From assembly GCA_001263235.1 (NCBI GenBank), contig LGRD01000010.1:1-64000 (forward strand): a stretch of 64,000 nucleotides of DNA, given 5' to 3'. Each line of letters begins with the position of its first letter. Position 1 is the first letter of the stretch. A program made the position numbers and the translations under genes. Below are positions 1 to 7,831 of the stretch, piece by piece. A model generated the notes under the pieces. It did not search any database and was not told the DNA's origin. It worked only from the letters and a program-made list of their open reading frames with translations. Source of the stretch: Methylibium sp. NZG (lineage in GTDB: Bacteria > Pseudomonadota > Gammaproteobacteria > Burkholderiales > Burkholderiaceae_C).

Positions 1-593
1 CCGGTTACCCGGCCCACCGCATTGAAGATACCCCACAAGTCCCCCTCAGTGGGGACGGGGGCGCAGTTGGGGGGATCGCGGTGGGCCCAACCGGCGCATC
101 GGGCAGCGACAGCAGCACCGAGGGCCCGAGCCCCAGCGGACGGCGTGACGGCGTGACGGCGTGACGGCGTGACGGCGCAGAACGCGAGACGGCTGCCGCG
201 AGCGGCCCGCCCAGCTTCATGAGGGACGGCGCCTCTGCGGCCGACGTGCCACCAAGCGCAGCGACTGGCGCGGCGGTCGAGCCGGCCCGAGCACATCTCG
301 CATTCAGGCGGCCCGGCTCCGGGCGTGGCGGGTGGCCGCGGGCGAGTACGAAAGGACTGCCCATCTTGGTGGCGGCGCGACTGAGTTAATCGGGATGGTT
401 CTTGATCGGATCGGTGCCATCAGCCACCTGAGGTGCCGGCGTAAGAGGTCCGGGAGGGCGCTGCCTGGGCACGCTCTTGCGATGATTCATCAGCGAAAGT
501 CATCGCGCCGCGATCAATCTAGCTGGCCTACGCTTCCGGTGGCGGGGTACTGCTCCCACCTTCGTGCCGAACATCATCGCCTGACTTTCGCCC
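1..593. other. non-coding left edge, inside integrative element
   Basis: I see no convincing gene here. The open frames that cross it are low-complexity Arg/Pro/Ala-rich strings with no recognisable domain. It holds a short tandem repeat near 141-172. Because the excisionase-like gene and integrase follow directly, this is probably internal element sequence next to the recombination module, where integrase arm-binding sites could lie. None can be identified by eye. Confidence 0.5.
141..172. repeat. 8-bp tandem repeat, four copies
   Basis: The unit CGGCGTGA is repeated four times in perfect tandem and is followed by a degenerate copy. It lies in non-coding DNA. No function is evident; it may be simple replication slippage. 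Confidence 0.8.
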
Positions 594-926
594 ATGCAGA
601 CCCTGACGCTCGTCGAAGCTGCGGCCTTCCTGAAGATGCATCCAGAGGAGGTACGCAGCCGTGCCAAGCGAGGCGCGCTTCCAGCCTGCAAGCCCGGCCG
701 ACGATGGGTGTTCATTGAGGACGATCTTGCAGCATTCCTTCGTGACCGCTACTCTCCGCACCGGCAAGCGTTGCAAGTGGCCTCCGAGAAAGGAAGGTCA
801 GTATGGCCATACGCAAACGAGGCGCCGTCTGGTGGATCGACTTCACCACCCCATCAGGCGAGCGCGTACGAAGAAGCGCTGAGACCGGCGACAAGGCCGC
901 GGCGCAGGAGTACCACGATCGGCTGA
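594..926 (+). CDS. excisionase-like helix-turn-helix protein
   Basis: This encodes a 110-residue protein. Its first 50 residues fit the MerR/excisionase HTH family: a two-helix start (LTLVEAAAFLKMHPEEVR), a basic turn (RAKRGALPACKPGRRWVF) and a closing helix (EDDLAAFLRD). Such proteins bind DNA and often set the direction of site-specific recombination. The C-terminal half is low-complexity and overlaps the integrase start by 124 bp in another frame, so translation is probably coupled. The overlapping part may not matter functionally. There is no clear Shine-Dalgarno before the ATG. It could instead be a small regulator of the element rather than a true Xis. Confidence 0.6.
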   Translation: MQTLTLVEAAAFLKMHPEEVRSRAKRGALPACKPGRRWVFIEDDLAAFLRDRYSPHRQALQVASEKGRSVWPYANEAPSGGSTSPPHQASAYEEALRPATRPRRRSTTIG

Positions 927-1897
927 AGGCCGAGGCGTGGCGACACGACAAGCTCGACGAAGGCCCGAAGCGCACCTGGAACGACGCGGTCGTCCGGTGG
1001 TGTGCGGAACAGTCCCACAAAGCGACCGCCGAAGAAGACAAGGCAAAGCTGCGCTGGCTGGACCGCTACCTCGGTAGCAAACCACTGGAAAGCATCAACC
1101 GAGACATGATCGAACACGTCACGGGAGCGAAACAAGCTGAAGGTTGCAGCAATGGCACTGTCAACCGCACGCTCGCGCTTGTGCGCTCGATCCTGCGCAA
1201 GTGCGCGCGTGAGTGGCAGTGGTTGGACCGCGCGCCGGCCGTACGGATGTTGAAGGAGCCCACGCGGCGAATTCGGTACCTGACGCACGAAGAAGCCGAT
1301 CGGCTGCTGGCGGAACTCCCTGAGCACCTGCGGGACATGGCGGGCTTCAGTCTCGAGTCTGGGCTGCGGGCCGCCAACGCCACGGGGTTGCAGTGGTCAG
1401 CCGTGGACCTCGGCCGCAAGCTGGCCTGGGTTCATCCCGACGAGGCGAAGGCGCGCAAGGCGATACCGGTGCCATTGAATGGCGAAGCCATTTCGATCCT
1501 GCAGAAGCAGATCGGCAAGCACCGGGACCACGTGTTCACTTTCAAGGGGCAGCCTGTCGAGCAACTGAGCACAGCCGCCTGGTACAAGGCACTGAAGCGG
1601 GCCGGCATTGAGAACTTCCGCTGGCACGACCTGCGTCACACGTGGGCGAGCTGGCACGTCCAAAGCGGAACGCCGCTGTATGTGTTGCAGGAGCTGGGAG
1701 GTTGGGCGAGCTACGCGATGGTCCAACGGTATGCCCATCTTTCCGCTGACCACTTGGCGCCTTGGGCCGAGCGCTTGGGGAGGTCGCGTGGAGATCGCGG
1801 CACAAATCCGTCACAAGCGACGGATTGCGCCGACGAAGAACAGTTGCCAGCGGCATGTAAGTCTATGCCGCGGAACGAGATTTTTGGTGGGCCCTGA
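803..1897 (+). CDS. tyrosine recombinase/phage-type integrase
   Basis: This 364-residue site-specific recombinase carries the usual three parts: an N-terminal arm-DNA-binding region (about 1-50), a core-binding SAM-like region (about 60-145) and a catalytic domain (about 155-320). Visible catalytic residues are Arg189 (SGLRAANATGL), His275 and Arg278 in HDLRH, Trp301 in GGW, and the nucleophile Tyr310 (QRYAHL). It should catalyse integration and excision of the element lying to the left. The gene reads toward tRNA-Lys(CTT), and its stop codon lies inside the tRNA acceptor stem, which strongly suggests the tRNA 3' end is the attachment site. The C-terminal 50 residues after Tyr310 are not conserved in character. 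Confidence 0.92.
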   Translation: MAIRKRGAVWWIDFTTPSGERVRRSAETGDKAAAQEYHDRLKAEAWRHDKLDEGPKRTWNDAVVRWCAEQSHKATAEEDKAKLRWLDRYLGSKPLESINRDMIEHVTGAKQAEGCSNGTVNRTLALVRSILRKCAREWQWLDRAPAVRMLKEPTRRIRYLTHEEADRLLAELPEHLRDMAGFSLESGLRAANATGLQWSAVDLGRKLAWVHPDEAKARKAIPVPLNGEAISILQKQIGKHRDHVFTFKGQPVEQLSTAAWYKALKRAGIENFRWHDLRHTWASWHVQSGTPLYVLQELGGWASYAMVQRYAHLSADHLAPWAERLGRSRGDRGTNPSQATDCADEEQLPAACKSMPRNEIFGGP

Positions 1898-1960
1898 GTG
1901 ACTCGAACACTCGACCTACGGATTAAGAGTCCGCTGCTCTACCAACTGAGCTAAGAGCCC
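1885..1960 (-). tRNA. tRNA-Lys(CTT)
   Basis: A full cloverleaf can be folded on the minus strand. The 7-bp acceptor stem pairs GGGCTCT with the 3' end, the D-arm is AGCTCAGTTGGTAGAGC, and the anticodon loop CTCTTAA gives anticodon CTT. The T-arm contains TTCGAGT and the gene encodes the terminal CCA. Length is 76 nt. The 3' end overlaps the last 13 bp of the integrase gene on the other strand and is the likely attachment site of the element on the left. Confidence 0.95.
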
Positions 1961-2028
1961 TCATTCATGTCTTGCGATGTCTCGCTGACATCGCCAGGTG
2001 TGGACCGATCAACGCATTCCACCTTGGA

Positions 2029-2104
2029 TGGTGGGTTGTGCGGGGCTCGAACCCACGACCTACGGATTAAAAGTCCGCTGCTCTACCAACTGAGCTAACA
2101 ACCC
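2029..2104 (-). tRNA. tRNA-Lys(TTT)
   Basis: A 76-nt cloverleaf lies on the minus strand. The acceptor begins GGGTTGT, the anticodon loop is CTTTTAA (anticodon TTT), the T-loop is TTCGAGC, and CCA is encoded. The D-arm and anticodon stem are nearly identical to the neighbouring tRNA-Lys(CTT), so the two probably arose by duplication. Together they read both lysine codons. Confidence 0.95.
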
Positions 2105-2117
2105 GGCAAGCCTTCCA

Positions 2118-2975
2118 TTATATGGGCTTTGCCGGCGCGACTTGCAGCCGTCGCAACGCGAATTCTAGTGCCTCGTTCGCGGCCACCATCCCGAAGGCGG
2201 CGGTCACGCCGACACTGGAGCCGTAGCCGTGGCAATTCAAGCTGCTGTCGCGTGAGCCGCCGGTGGCGCCTGTGCCGCTGCCCTCCGCGGCGCAGGCGTC
2301 GACCTGTGGCGGCGCGACGGGCTCCAGCGAGTGAACGCAGCGCACCCCCATCGCGCCGCTGCGCGCGCCGCCATGTTGTTGGCGCAGACGCTGGCGCAGC
2401 GATGCCAGCAGCGGATCGTGCGTGACCAGCGCCAGGTCGTTCAAGCGCACTTCCTGCGGGCGGCGCTTCCCGCCGGCGGCGCCGACGGTCACCAGCGGCG
2501 TACCGGTTCGCAGCGCCCACGCGGCGAGCACCGCCTTCGCGCTGACCTGGTCGCAGGCGTCGATCAGCACATCGACCGGTGCAGTCAACAGGCCGGGCCA
2601 GTTGGACTCGTCAACGAACGCTTCGATCGCCGTCACCACGCAGCCGGGGTGGATGTCGGCAACGCGATCGCGCAACGCCAGCGCCTTGGCTTGGCCCACG
2701 GTGGCGCCCGTGGCCTGAACCTGCCGGTTGATGTTGGATTCGGCAACGTGATCCAGGTCGATCAACGTCAATGCGGCCACCCCGCTGCGCGCCAGTGCTT
2801 CGCAAGCCCACGAGCCGACGCCCCCCAGACCGACCACCGCCACGTGTGCCGCGCGGATGCGGGCATAGCCTGCATCGCCATAGAGGCGCCTCAGGCCGCC
2901 GAAGCGGCGCTCGAGGTCGGCTTGCGGAAGCAGCGGCAACGATGGCGGCAGCGGCAAAGAACGCTCAGCGTTCAT
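2118..2975 (-). CDS. tcdA: tRNA threonylcarbamoyladenosine dehydratase TcdA
   Basis: This 285-residue E1-like (ThiF/MoeB superfamily) enzyme is of the kind that uses ATP to cyclise t6A37 to ct6A in ANN-reading tRNAs. The nucleotide-binding loop VVGLGGVGSWACEALARSG is at about residues 40-58. The segment DLDHVAESNINRQVQA at about 68-83 is the family hallmark, followed by a DVLIDACD strand. The chosen ATG overlaps the stop of the upstream YeeE/YedE gene as ATGA, so the two are translationally coupled. TcdA works with a sulfur/cysteine-desulfurase system in E. coli, which may explain pairing with a sulfur transporter; that link is inference. Confidence 0.88.
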   Translation of the reverse strand: MNAERSLPLPPSLPLLPQADLERRFGGLRRLYGDAGYARIRAAHVAVVGLGGVGSWACEALARSGVAALTLIDLDHVAESNINRQVQATGATVGQAKALALRDRVADIHPGCVVTAIEAFVDESNWPGLLTAPVDVLIDACDQVSAKAVLAAWALRTGTPLVTVGAAGGKRRPQEVRLNDLALVTHDPLLASLRQRLRQQHGGARSGAMGVRCVHSLEPVAPPQVDACAAEGSGTGATGGSRDSSLNCHGYGSSVGVTAAFGMVAANEALEFALRRLQVAPAKPI

Positions 2976-4087
2976 GCGGAACGTTCGATGCGCCACGTCT
3001 GCCAGCGCAGCGCGGCCATCGCGCCGACGATGATCGCAGCGAACGCGACGAAGCTCGTCAGGCTCAAGGTCGACACGCCCGACAGCCCCTGCCCCACGGT
3101 GCAGCCCAGCGCGGTGACGCCGCCCACGCCCATCAGCACCGCACCGATCAAGTGGTCGGCGGTGTCGGCGGCATTGCGAAAGCCCTCCCAGCGGAAGCTG
3201 CGCGACAGCAGCGCCACCGCCGCCGAGCCGACCACCACGCCCACCGTCGAGACGATGCCGATCGTCAGCAGCTTGCTCTTGTCGCTGAAGAACATCAGCC
3301 AGTCGAGCGTGTAGGCCACCGGCGCCACAAAGCTGAGCGCCTCCATGCGTTGCGAGTTGGTCGCAACGAAGGCCTCTTGCAGCGTGTTCGGGTCTTCGGC
3401 GACGTGACCGAGCCGGCCCGACACCCACCACATGGCAGCGACGACAGCGCCGGTGCCCAGGCCGGCCAGCAGCGTCTCGCCGGAACGGCCCGATGGCGCA
3501 GCCAGCGACCACGCCAGCAAGCCACCGCCCAGCAGCAGGCCCAAGACGGCGGCCAGTGTGGATTTGGAGACGCCACTGGCAGCCGCGAGCAGCGAAGGCA
3601 AGTCCTGCCCCATCGGCGCGGCGACGAACACCGTGTCCACCGTCGCCACCCGCGCCACCGCGGTGATGCCCTTCAGCGTGGCGAACGCGGCCACGCCGAG
3701 CATCAAGAAGACCACCAGCGACTTGAGGTTGCCACCACCGATGCGCACCAGCGTCTTGCTGCCGCAACCCGACGCCAAGACCATGCCGAAGCCGAACATC
3801 GCACCACCCACCACGGCCGAGAGCCACATCACGCGGGTGCCGCCGTAGATGCTCTTGGACGCATCGACCCAGCCGAGCGCGACCATGCCGTTGAAGCCGA
3901 TCATCGCCACGCCGATGGCCATGACCCACATGCGCATGCGCGTCCAGTCGCCGATGTTGACGATGTCGGCCACCGCGCCCATGGTGCAGAAGTGGGTGCG
4001 TTGCGCAATGGCACCGAACACGATGGAGAGTGCGAACGTTGCCCACAAAACCTGGGTGGCCACCGCCTGGAGGTCAATGTCTTGCAT
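2972..4087 (-). CDS. YeeE/YedE-family sulfur (thiosulfate) transporter
   Basis: This 371-residue inner-membrane protein has many hydrophobic helices and two internally similar YeeE/YedE halves. Conserved cysteine motifs typical of the TsuA thiosulfate-transporter family are visible: RTHFCTMGAVAD (about 30-41), ASGCGSKTL (about 106-114) and a late GCTVGQGLSG. Such proteins import thiosulfate or related sulfur compounds through a cysteine relay. It is the first gene of a two-gene unit with tcdA (4-bp overlap). A TAGAAT hexamer ends 6 nt before the ATG, suggesting a leaderless transcript. Substrate assignment is by family only. Confidence 0.85.
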   Translation of the reverse strand: MQDIDLQAVATQVLWATFALSIVFGAIAQRTHFCTMGAVADIVNIGDWTRMRMWVMAIGVAMIGFNGMVALGWVDASKSIYGGTRVMWLSAVVGGAMFGFGMVLASGCGSKTLVRIGGGNLKSLVVFLMLGVAAFATLKGITAVARVATVDTVFVAAPMGQDLPSLLAAASGVSKSTLAAVLGLLLGGGLLAWSLAAPSGRSGETLLAGLGTGAVVAAMWWVSGRLGHVAEDPNTLQEAFVATNSQRMEALSFVAPVAYTLDWLMFFSDKSKLLTIGIVSTVGVVVGSAAVALLSRSFRWEGFRNAADTADHLIGAVLMGVGGVTALGCTVGQGLSGVSTLSLTSFVAFAAIIVGAMAALRWQTWRIERSA

Positions 4088-4093
4088 GGGCAG

Positions 4094-4099
4094 ATTCTA
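4094..4099 (-). promoter_or_regulatory. -10-like TAGAAT, leaderless start of yeeE/yedE gene
   Basis: On the minus strand TAGAAT is separated from the ATG by only 6 nt, so transcription would begin at or next to the start codon. I see no strong -35 hexamer. Confidence 0.4.
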
Positions 4100-4155
4100 T
4101 GCAGCGGTGCTCGCAGCCACCGCCACGCCAGCTGCCCCGCATGGGCTCGGCCCGG

Positions 4156-4971
4156 CTACCGCAGCGACGCGATGCGCTCCTTGCCGGCCTGTGCAGCCTC
4201 CGACTTCGGGTAGGCCTTGACCAGTTCGTCGATCGTGCGGCGCGCGGCGGCACGGTCCTTCAGTTCGATCTGGCAGTTGGCGATCGACAGCAGCGCCTCG
4301 GGCGCACGCGGGTGGTCCGGCGCAGCGGCGAGCAGCGCGCGGAACGACGCGATCGCATCCTTGTAGTTGCGGTTGCCGTAATGCGCGTTGCCCAACCAGA
4401 ACAGCACCGACTCGGCGTAGCCGCTGGCCGGAAAGCGGCGCTGGAAACCCGACAGCGCAGCGGCCGCCTGGGCAAACTCGCCCTTGCGCATCACCGCCAT
4501 CGCGTCGTCGTAGAGGCGCTTTTCTTCCGGGTCGGCAAGGAACTCCTTGCCGTCGGCCGACACCTTTTGCGGCTCGAGCCTGCGCACCCGGTCTTCCACG
4601 CCTTGCTGGATGTCCTTCTGCTTGCGCTGCAATTCGGCCACGTCGCGCGCGAGCTGCTCGTCCTGGCCGCGCAGCTTGGCGTTGTCCGCGCGCAGCAGTT
4701 CGATCTGGGTGTTCAGGTCGAGCAAGCTGCGCTTCATCTGCGACAGCTGCTCGCCGAGCTGCTGCAGCTGCGTGTTCATGAGCGTCATCTGCTCGGCCTG
4801 GCGCGCGCGCGCCTGCTCGTTGCTCTGTTCCAGCTTCAGCCGCAAGTCGAGGATGGCCTTGCGCGCCTCTTCGTCGTCGAACAGGCCGGCATGCGCCGGC
4901 GGCGAGCCCAAGCTCAGAACCAACACCAGCAGCGCAGGCGCGGCGGCAAACGAGCGAAACCAGGACCGCAT
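4156..4971 (-). CDS. cpoB: cell division coordinator CpoB (YbgF)
   Basis: This 271-residue periplasmic protein has a signal peptide with cleavage near AHA-GLFDD (about residue 28) and a long N-terminal coiled coil (about 35-125) rich in Gln/Leu/Arg, which trimerises in the family. A C-terminal TPR domain (about 145-265) follows, containing YDDAMAVMRKGEFAQAA and GNAHYGNRNYKDAI. CpoB links peptidoglycan synthesis to Tol-Pal-driven outer-membrane constriction. It lies 11 bp after pal in the expected order tolB-pal-cpoB. The start was chosen because the signal peptide begins at this ATG. Confidence 0.93.
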   Translation of the reverse strand: MRSWFRSFAAAPALLVLVLSLGSPPAHAGLFDDEEARKAILDLRLKLEQSNEQARARQAEQMTLMNTQLQQLGEQLSQMKRSLLDLNTQIELLRADNAKLRGQDEQLARDVAELQRKQKDIQQGVEDRVRRLEPQKVSADGKEFLADPEEKRLYDDAMAVMRKGEFAQAAAALSGFQRRFPASGYAESVLFWLGNAHYGNRNYKDAIASFRALLAAAPDHPRAPEALLSIANCQIELKDRAAARRTIDELVKAYPKSEAAQAGKERIASLR

Positions 4972-4982
4972 TGCCGTCTCCT

Positions 4983-5546
4983 TCAACGGCTGACGAGTTC
5001 GGCGCGACGGTTCTTCGCCCAGGCGGCTTCGTCGCTGCCCTGCACGGCAGGCCGCTCTTTGCCGAAGCTCACCGCCTCGACCTGGCCGCTGCCCACACCC
5101 AGCAGCGCCATCGAGCGCGCGACCGCCTCGGCGCGCTTTTGGCCGAGTGCCAGGTTGTACTCGCGGCCGCCGCGTTCGTCGGTGTGGCCCTCGATCGACA
5201 AGCGCTTGGACTTGTCGGCGACCAGCGCCTTTGCGTTGGATTCGATGACGTTGCGGAACTCGTCCTTCACCACGAAGCTGTCGAAGTCGAAGTACACCAC
5301 CTTGGGCAGGCTGGTGAAGGCCACTGTGTCGGTCTTGGTCAAGTCCACCGGCGTGACCTGCGACTGCGCCGTCCCTGCGGTGCTTCCGCCGGTGCCTGGC
5401 CCGGCGCCGCCTGGCCGGGTCAGGTTGGAGGCCGAGGCGCTGCTGGCGCTGGGCGGCACATCGGCGTCGAGCTTGGTGGTGCTGCAGCCGGCCATCAGCG
5501 CGGCGGCGGCCAGAACGATGAATGCACGTTGGTGGATGGAAGTCAT
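4983..5546 (-). CDS. pal: peptidoglycan-associated lipoprotein Pal
   Basis: This 187-residue outer-membrane lipoprotein has the lipobox LMAGC with the acylated cysteine at residue 21 and a Ser/Ala/Gly-rich linker. An OmpA-like peptidoglycan-binding domain follows (about 75-185), with the hallmark LSIEGHTDERGGREYNLALG and late KNRRAEL. It tethers the outer membrane to the cell wall and binds TolB. It sits between tolB and cpoB in one minus-strand unit. Confidence 0.96.
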   Translation of the reverse strand: MTSIHQRAFIVLAAAALMAGCSTTKLDADVPPSASSASASNLTRPGGAGPGTGGSTAGTAQSQVTPVDLTKTDTVAFTSLPKVVYFDFDSFVVKDEFRNVIESNAKALVADKSKRLSIEGHTDERGGREYNLALGQKRAEAVARSMALLGVGSGQVEAVSFGKERPAVQGSDEAAWAKNRRAELVSR

Positions 5547-5627
5547 GCTGAAACCCCTCGTCTCGTGAAGTGAAAGTTGAACTCGAATCTGTCGCGCTTG
5601 CTCTGGGCAATGAACCGTGGCCGGCAG

Positions 5628-6953
5628 CTAACGCCCAAAGGGGCTCCACACCGGCTCGCGCACGTCGGCCGTGGTCGACACAAGCCTTGCCTTGATCTTG
5701 CCGTCCAGCGTGCTCGTCATCAGCACGTCGCGCCCCTGCGCACGGGTGGCATAGATGATGAGCCGGCCATTGGGCGCAAAGCTGGGGCTTTCGTCATCGC
5801 CGGTGTCGGTGATGGCCTGCGGCTGCGCATTGGCCGTCAAGTCCTGCGTGTGCAACCGGAAGGCGCCGCCGACCCGCGAAATGTAGGCCATGGTGCGCCC
5901 GTCCGGGCTGATGGCCGGGCTGATGTTGTAGTTGCTTGCAAACGTGAGCCTCTCGACACCGCCGCCATTCAAGCCGGTGCGATAGATCTGCGGGCTGCCG
6001 CCACGGTCGCTCACGAAGTAAAGGCTGCGGCCGTCGGGTGCGAACGCCGGCTCGGTGTCGATCGCCGAACTGTTGGTGAGGCGGCGCAGGTTGCCGCCGT
6101 CGCGACCCATCAGAAAAATCTGTGAGCCACCGTCGCGCGACAAGGTGACTGCCAGCGTCTGCCCGTCGGGCGACCAGGCCGGCGCGCTGTTCGAGCCGCG
6201 AAAGTTGGCGATCGGGCGGCGCGCGCCGGTCATCACGTCCTGCGAGTAGACCACTGCCTTCTGGCTCTCGAACGACACATAGGCCAGCTCGCGCCCGTTG
6301 GGCGACCACGCCGGCGAGATGATCGGCTCGTTGCTGTTGAGCGCCACCTGCCCGCCCTCGCCGTCGGCGTCGGCCACGCGCAGCGTGAAGCGACTGCCGC
6401 CCTTGGTCACGTAGACGATGCGGGTGGAGAACACGCCCTTGTCGCCAGTGAGCTTTTCGTAGACGAAGTCGGCAATGCGGTGCGCGGCCAGGCGCAGGTC
6501 GGCCGGCTCGACGGCGTTGGCCTGGCCGCCGAGGTCGCTGCCCTTGACGACGTCCCAGAGCTTGAAGCGCACGTCGAAGCGGCCGTCGGCCAGGCGCGAC
6601 ACCGAGCCCACCACCAGCGCGTCGGCGGCGCGCGCACGCCACTCGCCCATCACCGGCTGGGCCAGTTCGTCGAGCGTGGCCTGGTTGTCGACGCCGCGAA
6701 AGAAGCCGCTGCGTTCCAGGTCGGCGCGGACGATGGCCGACACCATCTGCGTGGCCTTGTCTTCGTCGCGGAACTTCACGATCGCGATCGGCAACTGCGT
6801 GGCGCCGACGCCGGAAATCTCGACGCGAAACTGTGCCGCCGCTGGTGCGCCGAACAACAGCGCCGGAAGGCCGAGCGCCACCGTTCGGCGCTGAGGATTG
6901 ATCAGCGCGCCAGACGCGAGCGGCGTCGAAGGAAGGAAAGGCAGCTTCTTCAA
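5628..6953 (-). CDS. tolB: Tol-Pal system protein TolB
   Basis: This is a periplasmic protein of about 441 residues. After a signal region ending near AAAQ comes the N-terminal TolB domain (FRVEISGVGATQLPIAIVKF). A beta-propeller follows, built of WD40-like PD40 repeats, each with a W/FSPDGR-type core (WSPNGRELAY, WSPDGQTLAV, FAPDGRSLYF, ISPDGRTMAY, FAPNGRLIIY, WSPFGR). TolB binds Pal and TolA. The start is uncertain: a TTG (LKKLPFL) at 6953 gives a normal-looking signal peptide, and an ATG at 6986 would add 11 residues. A divergent glycosyltransferase lies upstream, where tolQRA would normally be. Confidence 0.92.
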   Translation of the reverse strand: MKKLPFLPSTPLASGALINPQRRTVALGLPALLFGAPAAAQFRVEISGVGATQLPIAIVKFRDEDKATQMVSAIVRADLERSGFFRGVDNQATLDELAQPVMGEWRARAADALVVGSVSRLADGRFDVRFKLWDVVKGSDLGGQANAVEPADLRLAAHRIADFVYEKLTGDKGVFSTRIVYVTKGGSRFTLRVADADGEGGQVALNSNEPIISPAWSPNGRELAYVSFESQKAVVYSQDVMTGARRPIANFRGSNSAPAWSPDGQTLAVTLSRDGGSQIFLMGRDGGNLRRLTNSSAIDTEPAFAPDGRSLYFVSDRGGSPQIYRTGLNGGGVERLTFASNYNISPAISPDGRTMAYISRVGGAFRLHTQDLTANAQPQAITDTGDDESPSFAPNGRLIIYATRAQGRDVLMTSTLDGKIKARLVSTTADVREPVWSPFGR

Positions 6954-7011
6954 TGGTGGACCAATCGAATCGGGGACAATGTGCATGATAAAGGGCCACC
7001 CCGCAGCAACC

Positions 7012-7788
7012 ATGCCAGACCCGCATTCGCTGACCGTCGTGATCGTCGCGAAGAACGAAGCCAGGAACATCGCCGAGTGTGTGGCCAGCGCCTCATTTGC
7101 CGACGAGGTGGTGGTGCTCGACTCGAATAGCAGCGACACGACAGTGGCGCTGGCCCGGCAGGCCGGCGCGCGCGTGGTGCAGACCGACTGGCCGGGCTAC
7201 GGGCCGCAGGTGGCGCGCGGCTTTGCGCTGGCGCAGAGTGCGTGGGTGCTGTCGCTCGACGCAGATGAGCGCATCACCGAAGCGTTGAAGATCGAAGTGC
7301 TCGCTGCCATCCGCTCGGGCGCGCACGACGGCTACCGCATCCCGCGCCTGTCGGAGTTCTGCGGGCAGTTCATCCATCACTCGGGCTGGCGCCCCGACCA
7401 CACGCTGCGGCTGGGGCGGCGCGCCCAGTCGGGCTTCACCGATCACTTCCTGCATGCCCACATGACGGTCAAGGGCTCGGTCGGCACACTGTCGAACGAC
7501 CTGATCCACTTCAGCTACCCGAACCTGCACGACGTGCTGGAGAAGCTCGATCGCTACTCCACCGGCCACGCGCGCGACCTGCAGGCCAAGGGCCGCACGG
7601 GGGGGTTGGGCAAGGGCATCGTGCATGGTCTGTTCGCGTTCGTTCGCACCTATGTGCTGCGGTTGGGCTTTTTGGATGGCCGGCACGGCTTGATGCTGGC
7701 CATCTACAACGCCGAGTACACGTACTACAAGTACCTGAAGCTCGGCCACCTTCAGAACCCGGCTCGGCGGCCGGAGTTCCCTGCATGA
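7012..7788 (+). CDS. WaaE/KdtX-type family 2 glycosyltransferase
   Basis: This GT2 enzyme of about 258 residues probably works in LPS core assembly. The N-terminal nucleotide-sugar-binding fold begins SLTVVIVAKNEARNI. The metal-binding DxD is LSLDADERIT (about 79-88), and the acceptor region has SGWRPDHTLRLGRR. The C-terminal half, with KLDRYSTGHARDL and the YTYYKYLKL tail, matches the WaaE/KdtX group. It is followed by msbA after 43 bp, which supports a lipid A/LPS role. Upstream in-frame ATGs at 6979 and 6985 are possible; this one was chosen because the domain starts right after it. Confidence 0.82.
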   Translation: MPDPHSLTVVIVAKNEARNIAECVASASFADEVVVLDSNSSDTTVALARQAGARVVQTDWPGYGPQVARGFALAQSAWVLSLDADERITEALKIEVLAAIRSGAHDGYRIPRLSEFCGQFIHHSGWRPDHTLRLGRRAQSGFTDHFLHAHMTVKGSVGTLSNDLIHFSYPNLHDVLEKLDRYSTGHARDLQAKGRTGGLGKGIVHGLFAFVRTYVLRLGFLDGRHGLMLAIYNAEYTYYKYLKLGHLQNPARRPEFPA

Positions 7789-7831
7789 CGCAGATTGGCG
7801 GCAAGCGGCCCGAAGCGGCCCTGGCGCACGC

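Noticed and set aside
80-88. GGTGGGCCC, a 9-bp match to the tRNA-Lys(CTT) 3' end, as the other attachment site
   Set aside because: Too short and GC-rich to be meaningful, and it would enclose only about 1.8 kb with no cargo gene.
5-364. 119-residue minus-strand frame at the left edge
   Set aside because: Low-complexity Ala/Pro/Arg/Ser text, crosses an 8-bp tandem repeat, no Shine-Dalgarno and no domain.
2771-4213. 480-residue open frame on the plus strand over tcdA and the YeeE/YedE gene
   Set aside because: Arg/His/Ala-rich shadow of two well-supported minus-strand genes.
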